Notes: a model not told the origin generated them from the sequence alone. A stretch of 64,000 nt of DNA from Streptomyces albireticuli (GCF_002192455.1 NZ_CP021744.1:6295501-6359500); one strand, 5' to 3'. Shown: positions 36,990 to 46,167, counted from the stretch's first letter. Made by a program: numbers and translations.

Positions 36990-37457
36990 GTGTCCACCGC
37001 GACCCCGCCCCCGGCCGGCCTGCCCGAGCTGCCCGTCACCTTCCGGCCCACCCGTACCCGGATCGTGCTGCTGTCCCTCGGCGCCGCGCTGCTCACCGTG
37101 CTCACGGTGATGTCCCTGACGCTCTCCACGCTGACGGGCGGGGACCGGGCCACCTTCATCGGCACCGGGCTGCTGTTCTTCGCGGCGCTCGCGGTGCTCA
37201 GCCGCCCCAAGGTCGTCGCCTCCGAGGAGGGCGTCACCGTCGTGAACCTGGCGACGACCCGGCGGCTCGCCTGGGCCCAGGTCGTCCGGGTCAACCTGCG
37301 CGCCGGTGACGCCTGGGTCCACCTCGACCTCTCCGACGGCACCAGCCTGCCGGCCATGGGCATCCAGCCGGGCGTCGCCAAGCAGCAGGCCATCGCCGAC
37401 GCCCGCGCGCTGCGCGCGCTCGCCGAGGCGCACGGCACGGGCAGCTCCGCGACCTGA
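36990..37457 (+). CDS. PH-domain membrane protein
   Basis: This 155-residue protein begins with about 25 polar residues and then two transmembrane segments (IVLLSLGAALLTVLTVMSL; FIGTGLLFFAALAVL). A short bacterial PH-like domain follows (EGVTVVNLATTRRLAWAQVV, with the conserved W). Related actinobacterial proteins include the mycobacterial low-molecular-weight antigen Cfp6; their function is unknown. GTG start, 22 bases after hisG, so it is probably on the same transcript. Confidence 0.8.
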   Translation: MSTATPPPAGLPELPVTFRPTRTRIVLLSLGAALLTVLTVMSLTLSTLTGGDRATFIGTGLLFFAALAVLSRPKVVASEEGVTVVNLATTRRLAWAQVVRVNLRAGDAWVHLDLSDGTSLPAMGIQPGVAKQQAIADARALRALAEAHGTGSSAT

Positions 37458-37559
37458 GGCGCCCGCCCGCCCCCGGGCGGCACCTCCTTGATTACTCTGG
37501 TGCCACGGGCACACACCGTGCCCCGCCCCGCACCGCAGCGGTCACGGTTCAGCACGGCC

Positions 37560-37629
37560 GCGCGGGGCACCTGCGAACCGAGGAGTGACTCCCTCCGGCA
37601 ATGGACGGATCGTCCTGTAGTACCCGCGC
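37560..37629 (+). ncRNA. Candidate structured leader before the CorC/CNNM pair
   Basis: In the 199-base leader GCGCGGG (37560-37566) pairs with CCCGCGC (37623-37629). This closes a domain that contains an imperfect GGAG-TGA-CTCC hairpin (about 37578-37598) and a perfect GGACG-GAT-CGTCC hairpin (37603-37615). The fold is seen by eye only. It does not match the M-box or other riboswitch consensus I know, so its function is open. Confidence 0.3.
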
Positions 37630-37656
37630 CGCCGCCCACCGTGACGAGGCGGCGGC

Positions 37657-39027
37657 ATGAGTGTCACCGTGTCCCTGCTGCTCCTCGCGGCAGCCCTGCT
37701 CCTCATCCTGGCGAACGGCTTCTTCGTCGCCGCCGAGTTCGGCCTGGTGACCGTCGAGAAGCCGGAGGCCGAGCGGGCCGCGGCCGACGGCGACCGCCGC
37801 GCCCGCACCGTCGTCGCCTCCCTGCGCGAACTCTCCTTCCAGCTCTCGGGCACCCAACTCGGCATCACCATCACCTCCTTGGTGGTCGGCATGCTCGCCG
37901 AGCCCGCCCTGGGCCACCTGCTCACCGGCCCGCTGGCCGGCGCGGGCGTCCCCGAGGGCGCGGCGCCCGGCGCCGCCGTGGTCACCGGCATGCTGGTCGC
38001 CTCCGCCGTCCAGATGGTCGTCGGCGAGCTCGTGCCGAAGAACTGGGCGGTCTCCCGGCCCCTCCAGGTCGCGCGCTTCGTCGCCGGCCCCCAGCACGCC
38101 TTCGCCCACCTCTTCCGCCCCGTGATCACCGCGCTGAACGCGGTGGCCAACCGGCTGGTGCGGGCCATGGGCGTCGAGCCCGCCGAGGAGCTGGCCTCCG
38201 CCCGCACCCCCGGCGAACTCGTCTCCCTCGCCCGGCACTCGGCCCGGGCCGGCGCCCTGGAGCAGGACACCGCCGACCTGTTCGTACGGACCCTCTCGCT
38301 CGGCGAGCTGACCGCGCAGCACGTGATGACCCCCCGGGTGAAGGTCAGCGCCCTCCAGTCGTCGGCGACCGCCGAGGACGTCCTCAACCTCACCCGGGCC
38401 ACCGGCCTCTCCCGTTTCCCGGTCTACCACGAGCGCCTGGACGAGGTCGTCGGCATGGTCCACCTCAAGGCGGCCCTCGCCGTCCCCGGCCCCGACCGGC
38501 TGCGCACCCCCGTCGGCCGGATCGCCGTCGCCCCCATGCTCGTCCCCGGGACGCTGCCCGTGCAGCCGCTGCTGGAGCAGCTGCGCAACGAGCAGCCGAT
38601 AGCCGTCGTCGTCGACGAGTACGGCGGCACGGCCGGCGTGGTGACCCTGGAGGACATCGTCGAGGAGCTCGTCGGCGAGGTCCGCGACGAGCACGACGCC
38701 CTGGACGCCGGCCGGCCCGAACTGGCCCCCGTGGCCTGCGAGGACGGCCGCTCGGCCTGGGACGCCGACGGCGGCTGCCGGGTCGACGCCCTGCGCCGCA
38801 TAGGGCTGGAGGCCCCCGACGGCCCGTACGAGACCGTGGCCGGGCTCGTCGCCGACCTCCTCGGCCGCATCCCCGTGCCCGGCGACACCGCCGAACTGCC
38901 CGGCTGGCGGCTCTCGGTGCGCCGGGTGGGCCACCACCGCGCCGAGCGGGTGCGGTTCGCCCGTACGGCCACCCTGGCCGGCGTGGGCGTCGGCGCGGGC
39001 GCGACAGGCCTGGGGGACGCGCGATGA
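37657..39027 (+). CDS. HlyC/CorC (CNNM/DUF21) family transporter with CBS domains, first copy
   Basis: The 456-residue membrane protein has a DUF21/CNNM domain of 3-4 transmembrane helices (about 1-190: ILANGFFVAAEFGLVTVEK, LGITITSLVVGMLAEPAL, QMVVGELVPKNWAVS). A cytosolic CBS pair follows (about 215-350: MTPRVKVSALQSSATAEDVL, then VVDEYGGTAGVVTLEDIVEE). The C-terminal CorC_HlyC domain binds FAD-like or other ligands. Family members move Mg2+ or Co2+ or modulate their efflux; the name hemolysin is historical. It overlaps the second copy by ATGA, so the two may form a heteromer. Confidence 0.92.
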   Translation: MSVTVSLLLLAAALLLILANGFFVAAEFGLVTVEKPEAERAAADGDRRARTVVASLRELSFQLSGTQLGITITSLVVGMLAEPALGHLLTGPLAGAGVPEGAAPGAAVVTGMLVASAVQMVVGELVPKNWAVSRPLQVARFVAGPQHAFAHLFRPVITALNAVANRLVRAMGVEPAEELASARTPGELVSLARHSARAGALEQDTADLFVRTLSLGELTAQHVMTPRVKVSALQSSATAEDVLNLTRATGLSRFPVYHERLDEVVGMVHLKAALAVPGPDRLRTPVGRIAVAPMLVPGTLPVQPLLEQLRNEQPIAVVVDEYGGTAGVVTLEDIVEELVGEVRDEHDALDAGRPELAPVACEDGRSAWDADGGCRVDALRRIGLEAPDGPYETVAGLVADLLGRIPVPGDTAELPGWRLSVRRVGHHRAERVRFARTATLAGVGVGAGATGLGDAR

Positions 39028-40112
39028 GCGTCCTCCCACTCCTCTTCGCCCTCGTGCTGGTGCTCGCCAACGGCTTCTTCGTCGGCGCCGAGTTCGCGCT
39101 CGTCTCCGTGCGCCGCAGCCAGATCGAACCCCGGGCCGCGGCGGGCTCGGGCCGCGCCCGCACCGTCCTGACCGGACTGGAGAACCTGCCGCAGATGATG
39201 GCGGCGGCGCAGTTCGGCATCACGGTCTGCTCCCTGACCCTCGGCGCGGTCGCCGAGCCCACCGTGGCCCGGCTGCTGGAGCCCGTCTTCCACGGGGTGG
39301 GGCTGCCGGCGGGGCTGATCCACCCGCTGGGCTATGTGATCGCCCTGGCGCTGGTGGTCTTCCTGCACCTGGTCATCGGCGAGATGGTGCCGAAGAACCT
39401 GGCGATGTCGGCGCCCGACCGGGCGGCGCTCTGGCTCGGCCCGGGGCTCGTCGCCTTCGCCCGGCTCTGCCGGCCGGTCACCGCGCTGCTCGGCGCCTGC
39501 GCGCGCGGCGTGCTCCGGCTGTTCCGCGTCGAGCCCAAGGACGAGGTGGAGGCCGTCTTCACCAGCGAGCAGCTCAACCGCCTGGTGGCGGACTCCCGTC
39601 AGGCCGGGCTGCTGGAGCGGGCCGAGCAGGAGCGCCTGGAGGACGCCCTGGAGCTGGGCAGCCGCCCGGTCACCGACGTCCTGCTGGACCCCGCCACCCT
39701 GGTCACCGTCGACCCGTCCGTCACTCCCCGGCAGGTCGAGGAGCTGACGGTACGGACCGGCTACTCCCGCTTCCCGGTGGCCGGCCCCGGCGGCGCCGTC
39801 ATGGGCTACCTCCATGTGAAGGACGTCCTCGACCTGGAGGACCGCGAGCGCGCCGTCCCGCAGCACATCTGGCGCCGCGTCGAGACCCTCCGGGCCGAAC
39901 TGCCCCTGGACGACGCCCTCACCGTGATGCGGAGGGCCGCCGCGCACCTGGCGGCCGTCGCGGACGGGACCGGGCGGGTGCTGGGGCTGGTGGCGCTGGA
40001 GGACGTGCTGGAGAAGCTGGTGGGCGAGGTGCGGGATCCTTCGCACCGGGTGGTCCCCACGGTGCGGGTCGCGGATCCCCGGCTCCCCCGGGAGGAGGCG
40101 ATGGCGGGCTGA
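39024..40112 (+). CDS. HlyC/CorC (CNNM/DUF21) family transporter, second copy without CorC_HlyC domain
   Basis: This 362-residue paralog of the preceding gene starts at the ATG overlapping its stop. The membrane part shows LVLANGFFVGAEFALVSVRR, AAQFGITVCSLTLGAVAEP and LHLVIGEMVPKNLAMS. The CBS pair covers about 210-335 (VTDVLLDPATLVTVDPS; LGLVALEDVLEKLVGEVRDP). It ends soon after the second CBS, so the CorC_HlyC domain of the first copy is missing; this asymmetry is common in paired actinobacterial copies. A much longer frame in the same phase reads through the upstream gene and is not real. Confidence 0.92.
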   Translation: MSVLPLLFALVLVLANGFFVGAEFALVSVRRSQIEPRAAAGSGRARTVLTGLENLPQMMAAAQFGITVCSLTLGAVAEPTVARLLEPVFHGVGLPAGLIHPLGYVIALALVVFLHLVIGEMVPKNLAMSAPDRAALWLGPGLVAFARLCRPVTALLGACARGVLRLFRVEPKDEVEAVFTSEQLNRLVADSRQAGLLERAEQERLEDALELGSRPVTDVLLDPATLVTVDPSVTPRQVEELTVRTGYSRFPVAGPGGAVMGYLHVKDVLDLEDRERAVPQHIWRRVETLRAELPLDDALTVMRRAAAHLAAVADGTGRVLGLVALEDVLEKLVGEVRDPSHRVVPTVRVADPRLPREEAMAG

Positions 40113-40113
40113 C

Positions 40114-40202
40114 GGCCGGTCCCCGGTCGCCGGGCGGGCCGATTCCGGACCGTCCGGCGATCGAGGACTCCCGGGACGGGGCGGTCAGGGGAAGGACCGG
40201 CC
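40114..40202. terminator. Possible long inverted repeat between convergent genes
   Basis: GGCCGGTCC (40114-40122) pairs with GGACCGGCC (40194-40202) across 71 bases that also contain CCGGAC-C-GTCCGG. It lies between the CorC and AAA genes, which converge. The distance is long, so a terminator role is only tentative. Confidence 0.35.
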
Positions 40203-40217
40203 GAAGGCGCCCCCGCC

Positions 40218-42143
40218 CTACGCCGGGTCCTGGGGATCCCGGGACCCGGGCCGCGGTGAGTTCCAGCCCGGCCCGGACAGCACCTCGCCGTACGCCTGCA
40301 TCAGATCCGGCAGCCGCAGCGTCGCGAGATCGTCCCGCGTCAGCTCGCCCGGATACCCCGACAGCCGCAGATCGCGGTACGCGCAGCTCTTCTCGTACAG
40401 GGTGCGCAGGAAGCGGCCGTTGCCCAGCTCGTCGATCCAGCCCTGCTCGACCACGTGCCCGCTGATGCTGCGCAGCTCCTCCAGCGCCTCGTCGTCCCAG
40501 CGGTCGCCGTTCTCACCGGCGAGCACCTCGCCGATGCTGGTGAGTTCGGCCGGGCGGTAGCTCGGGAAGTCGACCCGGGTGGTGAAGCGGGAGCCCAGGC
40601 CGGGGTTGGTGGCGAGCAGGCGGTCCATGCCCTCGGGGTAGCCGGCCAGGATCACCACCAGCCGGTCGCGGTTGTCCTCGGCGCGCTTGAGCAGCACTTG
40701 GAGGGCCTCGTCGCCGTAGGCGTCGCCCTTGCTGTAGCCGGAGTTGGAGAGGCTGTACGCCTCGTCGACGAAGAGCACCCCGCCGAGCGCCGAGTCGATC
40801 AGCTCATTGGCCTTGACCGCCGTCTGGCCCAGGAACTCGCCCACCAGATCGGCCCGCTGGGCCTCCACCAGATGATCGCCGCCCAGCAGCCCGAGGGCGT
40901 AGAAGACCCGGCCGAGGATCCGCGCGACCGTCGTCTTCCCGGTGCCCGAGGGGCCGGAGAAGACGAAGTGGCGCTTGGGAGGCTGCACGGGCAGCCCCTG
41001 GCCGGCCCGTAGCCGCGCCATGTGCAGCTGCGCCGACAGCGCCCGCACCTGCCGCTTCACCGGCTCCAGGCCCACCATCCGCTCCAGCTCCGAGAGCGCC
41101 TTGGCCAGCAGCACGGGGTCGGAGGGGCCCGGCGACGGCTGCTCGGGCGCGGGCTGCGCGGGGACCCGGGCCTTGCGGCGGAGGTCGTCGCCGCCGGCCT
41201 GCGAGGAGCCGGTGGGCGCCGGGTCCGTGCCGGTCAGCACGCCGCGGCCGTCGAGGGAACCCGGGGCCGCCGGAGCCGCGCCCGGATCGGTCTCGCCCGC
41301 CGTGCTGTCGCCGGGCGCGGGCTCCTGGCCGGGCGGGCCGCCGAGCGGCACCGGGGCGAGGCCCAGGTGGTCCTCCAGGCCGTCCCCGTCGGCGATGGCG
41401 GTGAGCCGGGCCGAGGTGTCCATGAAGGAGGGGTCCACCCGGTGGACCGCCCGGTAGAGGGGCAGGGCCGCGGCGCTGCGCCCGGTGCCCTCGTGGGCGC
41501 GGGCCAGCCAGTAGCGCAGCTCCTTGCGCTGCGGCTGCTCGCTGCGGCAGCGCATCAGGGCGGCGGCCAGCAGCGGCTCGGCCTGCCCGTACATCTCCAG
41601 CCGGACCCGGGCCATGCCGCCGAACAGCCCCGCCTCGATGCCGAGCAGGGGGTCGTCCAGGAGCGGCTCGGTGTGGCGTACGAGCTGCTCCCAGTCCTTC
41701 ACCAGATAGGCGCGGCAGGCGTGCAGGAAGCGGGCCTGGAGATCGGTCTCGACGGGCGGGCAGCCGGCCAGGGCCCGGTCCAGCTCCGGCACATGGCGGC
41801 CGTCGAGCCAGTGCGAGGCGTGCGCGAGCAGCAGGTCGCGGCCGCTCTCCAGGACGGGCTGCACCCACCAGCCGAGCCAGTACCAGGAATTGAGGGTCCG
41901 CCGGTGACGGGCGCGCTGCTCGCCGAAGCGGTCCCGGTGGCGGTACATGCGCAGCAGCGCGGTCGTGGTGTCGGCGCGCAGCGCGTGCAGCCCGAGCCAG
42001 GCGTCCGCCATCCCCGGGTCGACCCGGACCGCCGCGCGGAACTCCTCCTCGGCCTGTGCGTACGCGCCCATGGTGTAGGCGTCGACGGCGCGCAGCCAGG
42101 CGAGATCGGCCGGGGCGGGTGGGCCCTGCATGCCGAAATCCAT
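40218..42143 (-). CDS. AAA+ ATPase, CbxX/CfqX (EccA-like) with N-terminal TPR region
   Basis: The 641-residue protein has a helical TPR-like N-terminal half (about 1-280: AVDAYTMGAYAQAEEEFRAA; RARHRRTLNSWYWLGWWVQP). A Pro/Gly-rich linker covers about 290-370. The C-terminal AAA+ domain has Walker A FSGPSGTGKTTVAR, Walker B GGVLFVDEAYSL, sensor VVILAGYPEG and arginine-rich GSRFTTRVDFPSY. This architecture matches the EccA/SpoVK-like ATPases of type VII secretion loci. No ESX substrate or membrane gene is nearby, so an ESX role is uncertain. I start at ATG 42143 with GGGGGACGTG upstream; a 51-residue extension is unsupported. Confidence 0.88.
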   Translation of the reverse strand: MDFGMQGPPAPADLAWLRAVDAYTMGAYAQAEEEFRAAVRVDPGMADAWLGLHALRADTTTALLRMYRHRDRFGEQRARHRRTLNSWYWLGWWVQPVLESGRDLLLAHASHWLDGRHVPELDRALAGCPPVETDLQARFLHACRAYLVKDWEQLVRHTEPLLDDPLLGIEAGLFGGMARVRLEMYGQAEPLLAAALMRCRSEQPQRKELRYWLARAHEGTGRSAAALPLYRAVHRVDPSFMDTSARLTAIADGDGLEDHLGLAPVPLGGPPGQEPAPGDSTAGETDPGAAPAAPGSLDGRGVLTGTDPAPTGSSQAGGDDLRRKARVPAQPAPEQPSPGPSDPVLLAKALSELERMVGLEPVKRQVRALSAQLHMARLRAGQGLPVQPPKRHFVFSGPSGTGKTTVARILGRVFYALGLLGGDHLVEAQRADLVGEFLGQTAVKANELIDSALGGVLFVDEAYSLSNSGYSKGDAYGDEALQVLLKRAEDNRDRLVVILAGYPEGMDRLLATNPGLGSRFTTRVDFPSYRPAELTSIGEVLAGENGDRWDDEALEELRSISGHVVEQGWIDELGNGRFLRTLYEKSCAYRDLRLSGYPGELTRDDLATLRLPDLMQAYGEVLSGPGWNSPRPGSRDPQDPA

Positions 42144-42644
42144 CACGTCCCCCACAAACCGTGCCCCCGTAGCGTACTGCCGGGCTCGTGCCTGACCCGC
42201 TTTTTGAACCGCTGTGCTGTGGACGGGAGTTGACCAGTGTGCTCGGCGCACCCGCCGATGGGTGCACCGCTCGCATCGTACCTGCGTGGTCGGCATGGGC
42301 CGAAGGGTGCCGCACCGCTGTTCACGGCGGAAATGCGCTCCCCGCGAGGTCGGTCCGGGGGCCGGAGGGCGGTCACCCTGGGTGAGGAGGGCCCGGGAGC
42401 AAAGCGCTCATACGGGAAAGGGGTGAGGGGAACGAAGCCCCCGATCACGGGGGAACAACCGGGGGCTTCGCGTCCGCGGGCGGCCTTCACCGGCCGCACA
42501 ATGAGAACGTAAGTCCTGTACGCCCCCTCGGTCAAGCGGAGTTGGCGCACTCGGCGGGGATCCGGCGGTGGGGTGCCTCCGACCTGCGGATGTGTGGAGG
42601 CTGTGGGGCGGCGACCGGTCACCGAGAGTGAGGGTGAGGGGAAT
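42144..42644. other. Gene-free 500-base gap before the AAA ATPase gene
   Basis: No convincing gene on either strand; three overlapping short frames around 42190-42510 are Arg/Gly-rich shadows. It should hold the promoter of the AAA gene (read leftward) and the end of the kinase transcript. One clear hairpin is listed separately. Confidence 0.5.
42433..42470 (-). terminator. Hairpin after the P-loop kinase gene
   Basis: A perfect 11-bp stem, CGAAGCCCCCG / CGGGGGCTTCG, encloses a 16-base loop that contains a third CGGGGG run able to compete for pairing. It lies downstream of the kinase and upstream of the AAA gene; terminator or attenuator. Confidence 0.5.
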
Positions 42645-43274
42645 TCAAGGGAGTTGCCGCGGCCCCGGCAGCACCTCGTACCCCTCTTCGCCCTGAAGAA
42701 TCAGCAGTTCGGCGTACGGGCGCGTCGGGTCCACGGTGAAATGTTCGACTTCCGCTCGCTTCCAGCCGTCCCAGAATTCGGTCAGACCGGGCCCGTCGCG
42801 GAGTTGACCCCTTTCCCAGGAGTTCTCGTTCGCCAACTCCATCCACATCAGGCACGCCAGATGGGGCCTCAGGGCCCGGCGCCCCGCGCCGACTCCCTCG
42901 ACGAGCACCACGGGGGCGGCGGGCAGCTCGCGCTCCTCCGCGAAACGCCGTGCCACCCAGTCGTAGGCGCGGTAGCGCGCGGCCTCGCCGCGCGCGAAGG
43001 GGGTGAGGACCCCCTCGGCGAGCCGTCCGACCCAGCCGAACAGCTCCTCGTGCGTCGCGAGATCGTCCAGATGGAGGACGGGCGCGCCGCCCAGCGCCGC
43101 GGCCAGCCGGGCGCCGAAGGTCGTCTTGCCCGATCCGGCGTGCCCGTCGACGGCCACGAGCCGCACCGGCCCGAGCGAGGGCGGCAGCGCCCGCAGCCGC
43201 CGGGCGAGGGCCGGCAGCGGGTCCGGGGGAGGATCCAGGGGGAACCGGGCGGAAGCGGGGCGCGGGTCGTTCAC
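42645..43274 (-). CDS. Uridine kinase-like P-loop kinase
   Basis: The 209-residue protein has the P-loop LVAVDGHAGSGKTTFGARLA at about residues 38-57, LHLDDLATHEELFGW (a DD substrate-side motif as in uridine/pantothenate kinases) and VVLVEGVGAGRRALRP. This pattern is common in Streptomyces proteins annotated as uridine kinase or (d)NMP kinase, but the phosphoryl acceptor is not established. It is monocistronic and divergent from the C39-like gene. Confidence 0.78.
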   Translation of the reverse strand: MNDPRPASARFPLDPPPDPLPALARRLRALPPSLGPVRLVAVDGHAGSGKTTFGARLAAALGGAPVLHLDDLATHEELFGWVGRLAEGVLTPFARGEAARYRAYDWVARRFAEERELPAAPVVLVEGVGAGRRALRPHLACLMWMELANENSWERGQLRDGPGLTEFWDGWKRAEVEHFTVDPTRPYAELLILQGEEGYEVLPGPRQLP

Positions 43275-43361
43275 CGGATCACCCTATGGCCGGTACGGCG
43301 GGCGCCCGGTATTGGGGACGCGCCGTACGGGGAATCAGTGGCTCGCACCTGAAGCGAACCT

Positions 43362-43431
43362 GTACGCCTGAACCTGTACGCCTGAACCTGTACGCCTGAA
43401 CCTGTACGCCTCAACCCGTACGCCTGAACCC
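43362..43431 (+). repeat. 14-bp tandem repeat (five copies)
   Basis: Five head-to-tail copies of GTACGCCTGAACCT (the last two vary) are followed to about 43530 by degenerate pieces such as CGTACCCGAAGCC and CCGTACCCGGGCC. The array fills the 298-base divergent gap between the kinase and C39-like genes. It is not a multiple of three, so it is unlikely to be coding. It may vary in copy number among strains. Confidence 0.9.
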
Positions 43432-43572
43432 GACGCCGAATCCGCACCCGTACGCGTACCCGAAGCCGAACCTGTAGGCGTACCCGAACCCGCACGGGTA
43501 CCCGGAGCCGAACCCGTACCCGGGCCCGACCGCGGACTTCCGCACCCGTCGACCGACTGGGGGACCACCGCC

Positions 43573-45003
43573 ATGTCCAGCAGACCCACGCCCCGCCGCA
43601 CCGTACTCGCCGCGGCCCTCGGAGCCGCGGCGGCGGGTGGCGTCACCTCCGCCCCCGCGCTCGCCTTCGCCGCCTCCCCGTCCGCTTCCTCCTCGCCTTC
43701 CTCGTCCTCCGCTTCCGCTTCTTCCGCTTCCTCCGCGTCGACGGCCGCGCCCGGCGGGCGCTCCGCCGTCGACGACCGCGCCTGGACCACCGCCGCCGAC
43801 TGGCGCCAGGGCAGCGCCCACGGCACCCGTGTCCGTACGGACAAGCGCCCCGGCCTGGCCCTCGCCCGCCCCGTCGGCACCCTCGACTACACCGATCCGC
43901 ACACCCGCACCACGGCCGCCTGGGAGTACGCCACCTGGACCAGCCCCGTCCACCGGCTGCCCGCCCCCGCGAGCGAGGTCATCGCCTCCTGGAACGCCCA
44001 CGCCCCCGCCGGTACCTGGCTCCAGGTGGAGCTGCGCGGCACCTACACCGACCACGCGACGACCCCCTGGTACGTCATGGGCCGGTGGACCGCGGGGGAC
44101 GCGGCCGGTGACATCCGGCGCACCTCCGTCGACGGGCAGGGCGACGGGAAGAGCAGCGTCTCCACCGACACGCTGGCCGTCGACAACCCCGCGACCGGGC
44201 TGCGCATCGCCTCGTACGAGCTGCGCCTGACCCTGTACCGCAGGCCCGGGTCCGGGCTGACCCCGACCGTGTGGCGGCTCGGTGCCATGGGGTCCGACCT
44301 CCCCGACCGCTTCACCGTGCCCGCCTCGGCGCCGGGGCCCGGCGCCGGGCGCGAGCTGAAGGTGCCGCGCTTCTCGCAGGAGATCCACAAGGGGCAGTAC
44401 CCGGAGTACGACAACGGCGGCGAGGCGTGGTGCAGCCCGACCTCCTCGCAGATGGTCATCGAGTACTGGGGCCGCAGGGCCACGCCCGAGGACCTCGCCT
44501 GGGTCGACCCGGCCTTCGAGGACCCCCAGGTCTGCCACGCGGCCCGGTACACCTACGACTACCAGTACAAGGGCTGCGGCAACTGGCCGTTCAACGCCGC
44601 CTACGCCGCCACGTACCGCGAACTCCAGGCCCTGGTCACCCGGCTGGGCTCGCTGAACGACGTCGAGCGGCTCATCCGCGCGAAGATCCCCGTCATCACC
44701 TCCCAGTCGTTCCTCGCCGAAGAGCTCGACGGCGCGGGCTACGGCACGGCCGGTCATCTCATGTGTCTCATCGGGTTCACCCGGAACGGTGACGTCGTGG
44801 CCAACGACCCGGCGAGCCCCACGGACGCGGAGGTCCGGCGCGTCTACAAGCGCCGCCAGTTCGAGAACATCTGGCTCAGGACCAAGCGCTACAACGCGCA
44901 AGGGCAGGTCAGGAGCGGCACGGGAGGCGTCTGCTACCTCTACTTCCCCGTCGACCCCGCCCCGGAGCAGGCCCGCGTGCTGAAGGAGCTCCGGCTGCGC
45001 TGA
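43573..45003 (+). CDS. Secreted C39-like peptidase family protein
   Basis: The 476-residue exported protein has a twin-arginine-like signal (RPTPRRTVLAAALGAAAAGG) and a Ser/Ala-rich stretch at about 35-60. A beta-rich N-terminal domain (about 65-245) follows. The C-terminal C39-type cysteine peptidase fold (about 265-450) shows GGEAWCSPTSSQMVIEYW (candidate catalytic Cys), GTAGHLMCLIGF (His) and VVANDPAS (Asn/Asp). Full-length relatives are common in Streptomyces and unstudied. The peptidase fold is well supported; the substrate is unknown. Wall or extracellular peptide processing is a guess from export. Confidence 0.82.
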   Translation: MSSRPTPRRTVLAAALGAAAAGGVTSAPALAFAASPSASSSPSSSSASASSASSASTAAPGGRSAVDDRAWTTAADWRQGSAHGTRVRTDKRPGLALARPVGTLDYTDPHTRTTAAWEYATWTSPVHRLPAPASEVIASWNAHAPAGTWLQVELRGTYTDHATTPWYVMGRWTAGDAAGDIRRTSVDGQGDGKSSVSTDTLAVDNPATGLRIASYELRLTLYRRPGSGLTPTVWRLGAMGSDLPDRFTVPASAPGPGAGRELKVPRFSQEIHKGQYPEYDNGGEAWCSPTSSQMVIEYWGRRATPEDLAWVDPAFEDPQVCHAARYTYDYQYKGCGNWPFNAAYAATYRELQALVTRLGSLNDVERLIRAKIPVITSQSFLAEELDGAGYGTAGHLMCLIGFTRNGDVVANDPASPTDAEVRRVYKRRQFENIWLRTKRYNAQGQVRSGTGGVCYLYFPVDPAPEQARVLKELRLR

Positions 45004-45327
45004 CGCCGGGCGCCCCCGCGCGCCGGGGTGCCCGGGCGCGGGGGCAGGAGTGGAACATTTCCCCCTCATAATTATTTATCGGCATGATTCGGCCGAGCGT
45101 GCCGCCGTCGCCGCCCACCGCGGGACGGGCGTGGCGGATGAGGGGAGCGGGAGAGATGCATCTCACGCGGGAAAGTGGTTTCACCGCGCCCTGAGTGACG
45201 CACTCGCAGCGGATGGACACGAGTGAACGACCGCATGCGGATGGTTGATTTCCGCTTGCATCTTCCATTCGAACGAACGATCAGTAGCCTCTGCTCCAAT
45301 GCCCGCGCGATGAGCTGGAGCGACAGA
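45004..45327 (+). other. Intergenic region after the C39 gene
   Basis: It contains the hairpin at 45012-45045 and then an AT-rich patch (about 45055-45085, AATTATTTATCGG) unusual for this genome. This is a likely promoter area for the methyltransferase/GGDEF-EAL operon. No gene seen. Confidence 0.4.
45012..45045 (+). terminator. Terminator after the C39 gene
   Basis: GCCCCCGCGC pairs with GCGCGGGGGC (10 bp) around a GC-rich 14-base loop, starting 8 bases after the stop. Confidence 0.7.
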
Positions 45328-46167
45328 GTGATCGAGCGTCCTACCTGGGCCCCACCGGGCATCGACATCTCGGTGCCGAGCGTGTCCCGTATCTACGACT
45401 ACTTCCTGGGTGGTTCGCACAATTTCGAGGCCGACCGGGAGGCCGGGCGCCGCGCCATGGTCGCCTTCCCGGGGCTGCCGAAGATCATGCAGGCGAACCG
45501 GGCCTTCCTGCGGCGCGCCGTGCGCTACGCCGTCGGGCAGGGCGTCACCCAGTTCCTGGACATCGGCTCCGGCATACCGACCTTCGGCAACGTCCACGAG
45601 ATCGCGCGCGCCGCGGACCCCGCCACGCGCGTCGTCTACGTCGACCACGACCCGGTCGCCGTCGCCCACAGCCGGGCCGTCCTGGACGGCGACCCCCGTG
45701 CCGCCGTGGTGGCCGCGGACCTCCGGGACCCGCGGGCCGTCCTGGCCAGCGACGAGGTCGTGGGCCTGCTCGACCTGGACCGGCCCGTGGCCCTGCTCCT
45801 CGTCGCCGTGCTGCACTTCACGCCGGACGGGGACGACCCCTGGGGCGCCGTCGCGGAGCTGCGCGAGGCGCTCGCCCCGGGCAGCCTGCTGGTCCTCACC
45901 CACGCGTCGACCGACGTCGGCCCGATGAAGCCGGAGGAGGGCGAGGCCGTGGAGGGCGTCTACCGCAGGGCGGGCTCGCCGCTGCACATGCGCCCGCGCG
46001 CCGAGGTGGCCCGCTTCTTCGACGGCTTCGAGATGGTCGAGCCGGGCCTGGTGTCCATGCCGGCCTGGCGCCCCGATCCGGTCAACGGCGGGCGGGGCGC
46101 GCCACCGGCCCCGGCCGACGACCCCGCGATGCACGTGGGGTTCGGCGGAGTGGGGCACAAGCCATGA
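45328..46167 (+). CDS. SAM-dependent methyltransferase, DUF574 (Methyltransf_19) family
   Basis: The 279-residue cytosolic protein has the family signature PSVSRIYDYFLGGSHNFEAD, the SAM loop FLDIGSGIPTFGNVHE and YVDHDPVAVAHSRAVL. These enzymes are expanded in Streptomyces; I know of no established substrate. I choose GTG 45328 because GGAG lies 7 bases upstream and conservation starts at IERPTWAPPGIDI; an in-frame ATG at 45310 or 45223 is possible. The stop overlaps the next start by ATGA, coupling it to a c-di-GMP protein, which is unusual context. Confidence 0.85.
   Translation: MIERPTWAPPGIDISVPSVSRIYDYFLGGSHNFEADREAGRRAMVAFPGLPKIMQANRAFLRRAVRYAVGQGVTQFLDIGSGIPTFGNVHEIARAADPATRVVYVDHDPVAVAHSRAVLDGDPRAAVVAADLRDPRAVLASDEVVGLLDLDRPVALLLVAVLHFTPDGDDPWGAVAELREALAPGSLLVLTHASTDVGPMKPEEGEAVEGVYRRAGSPLHMRPRAEVARFFDGFEMVEPGLVSMPAWRPDPVNGGRGAPPAPADDPAMHVGFGGVGHKP

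Noticed and set aside
37560..37629. M-box magnesium riboswitch
   Set aside because: The conserved M-box sequence blocks are not present; kept only as an unassigned structured leader.
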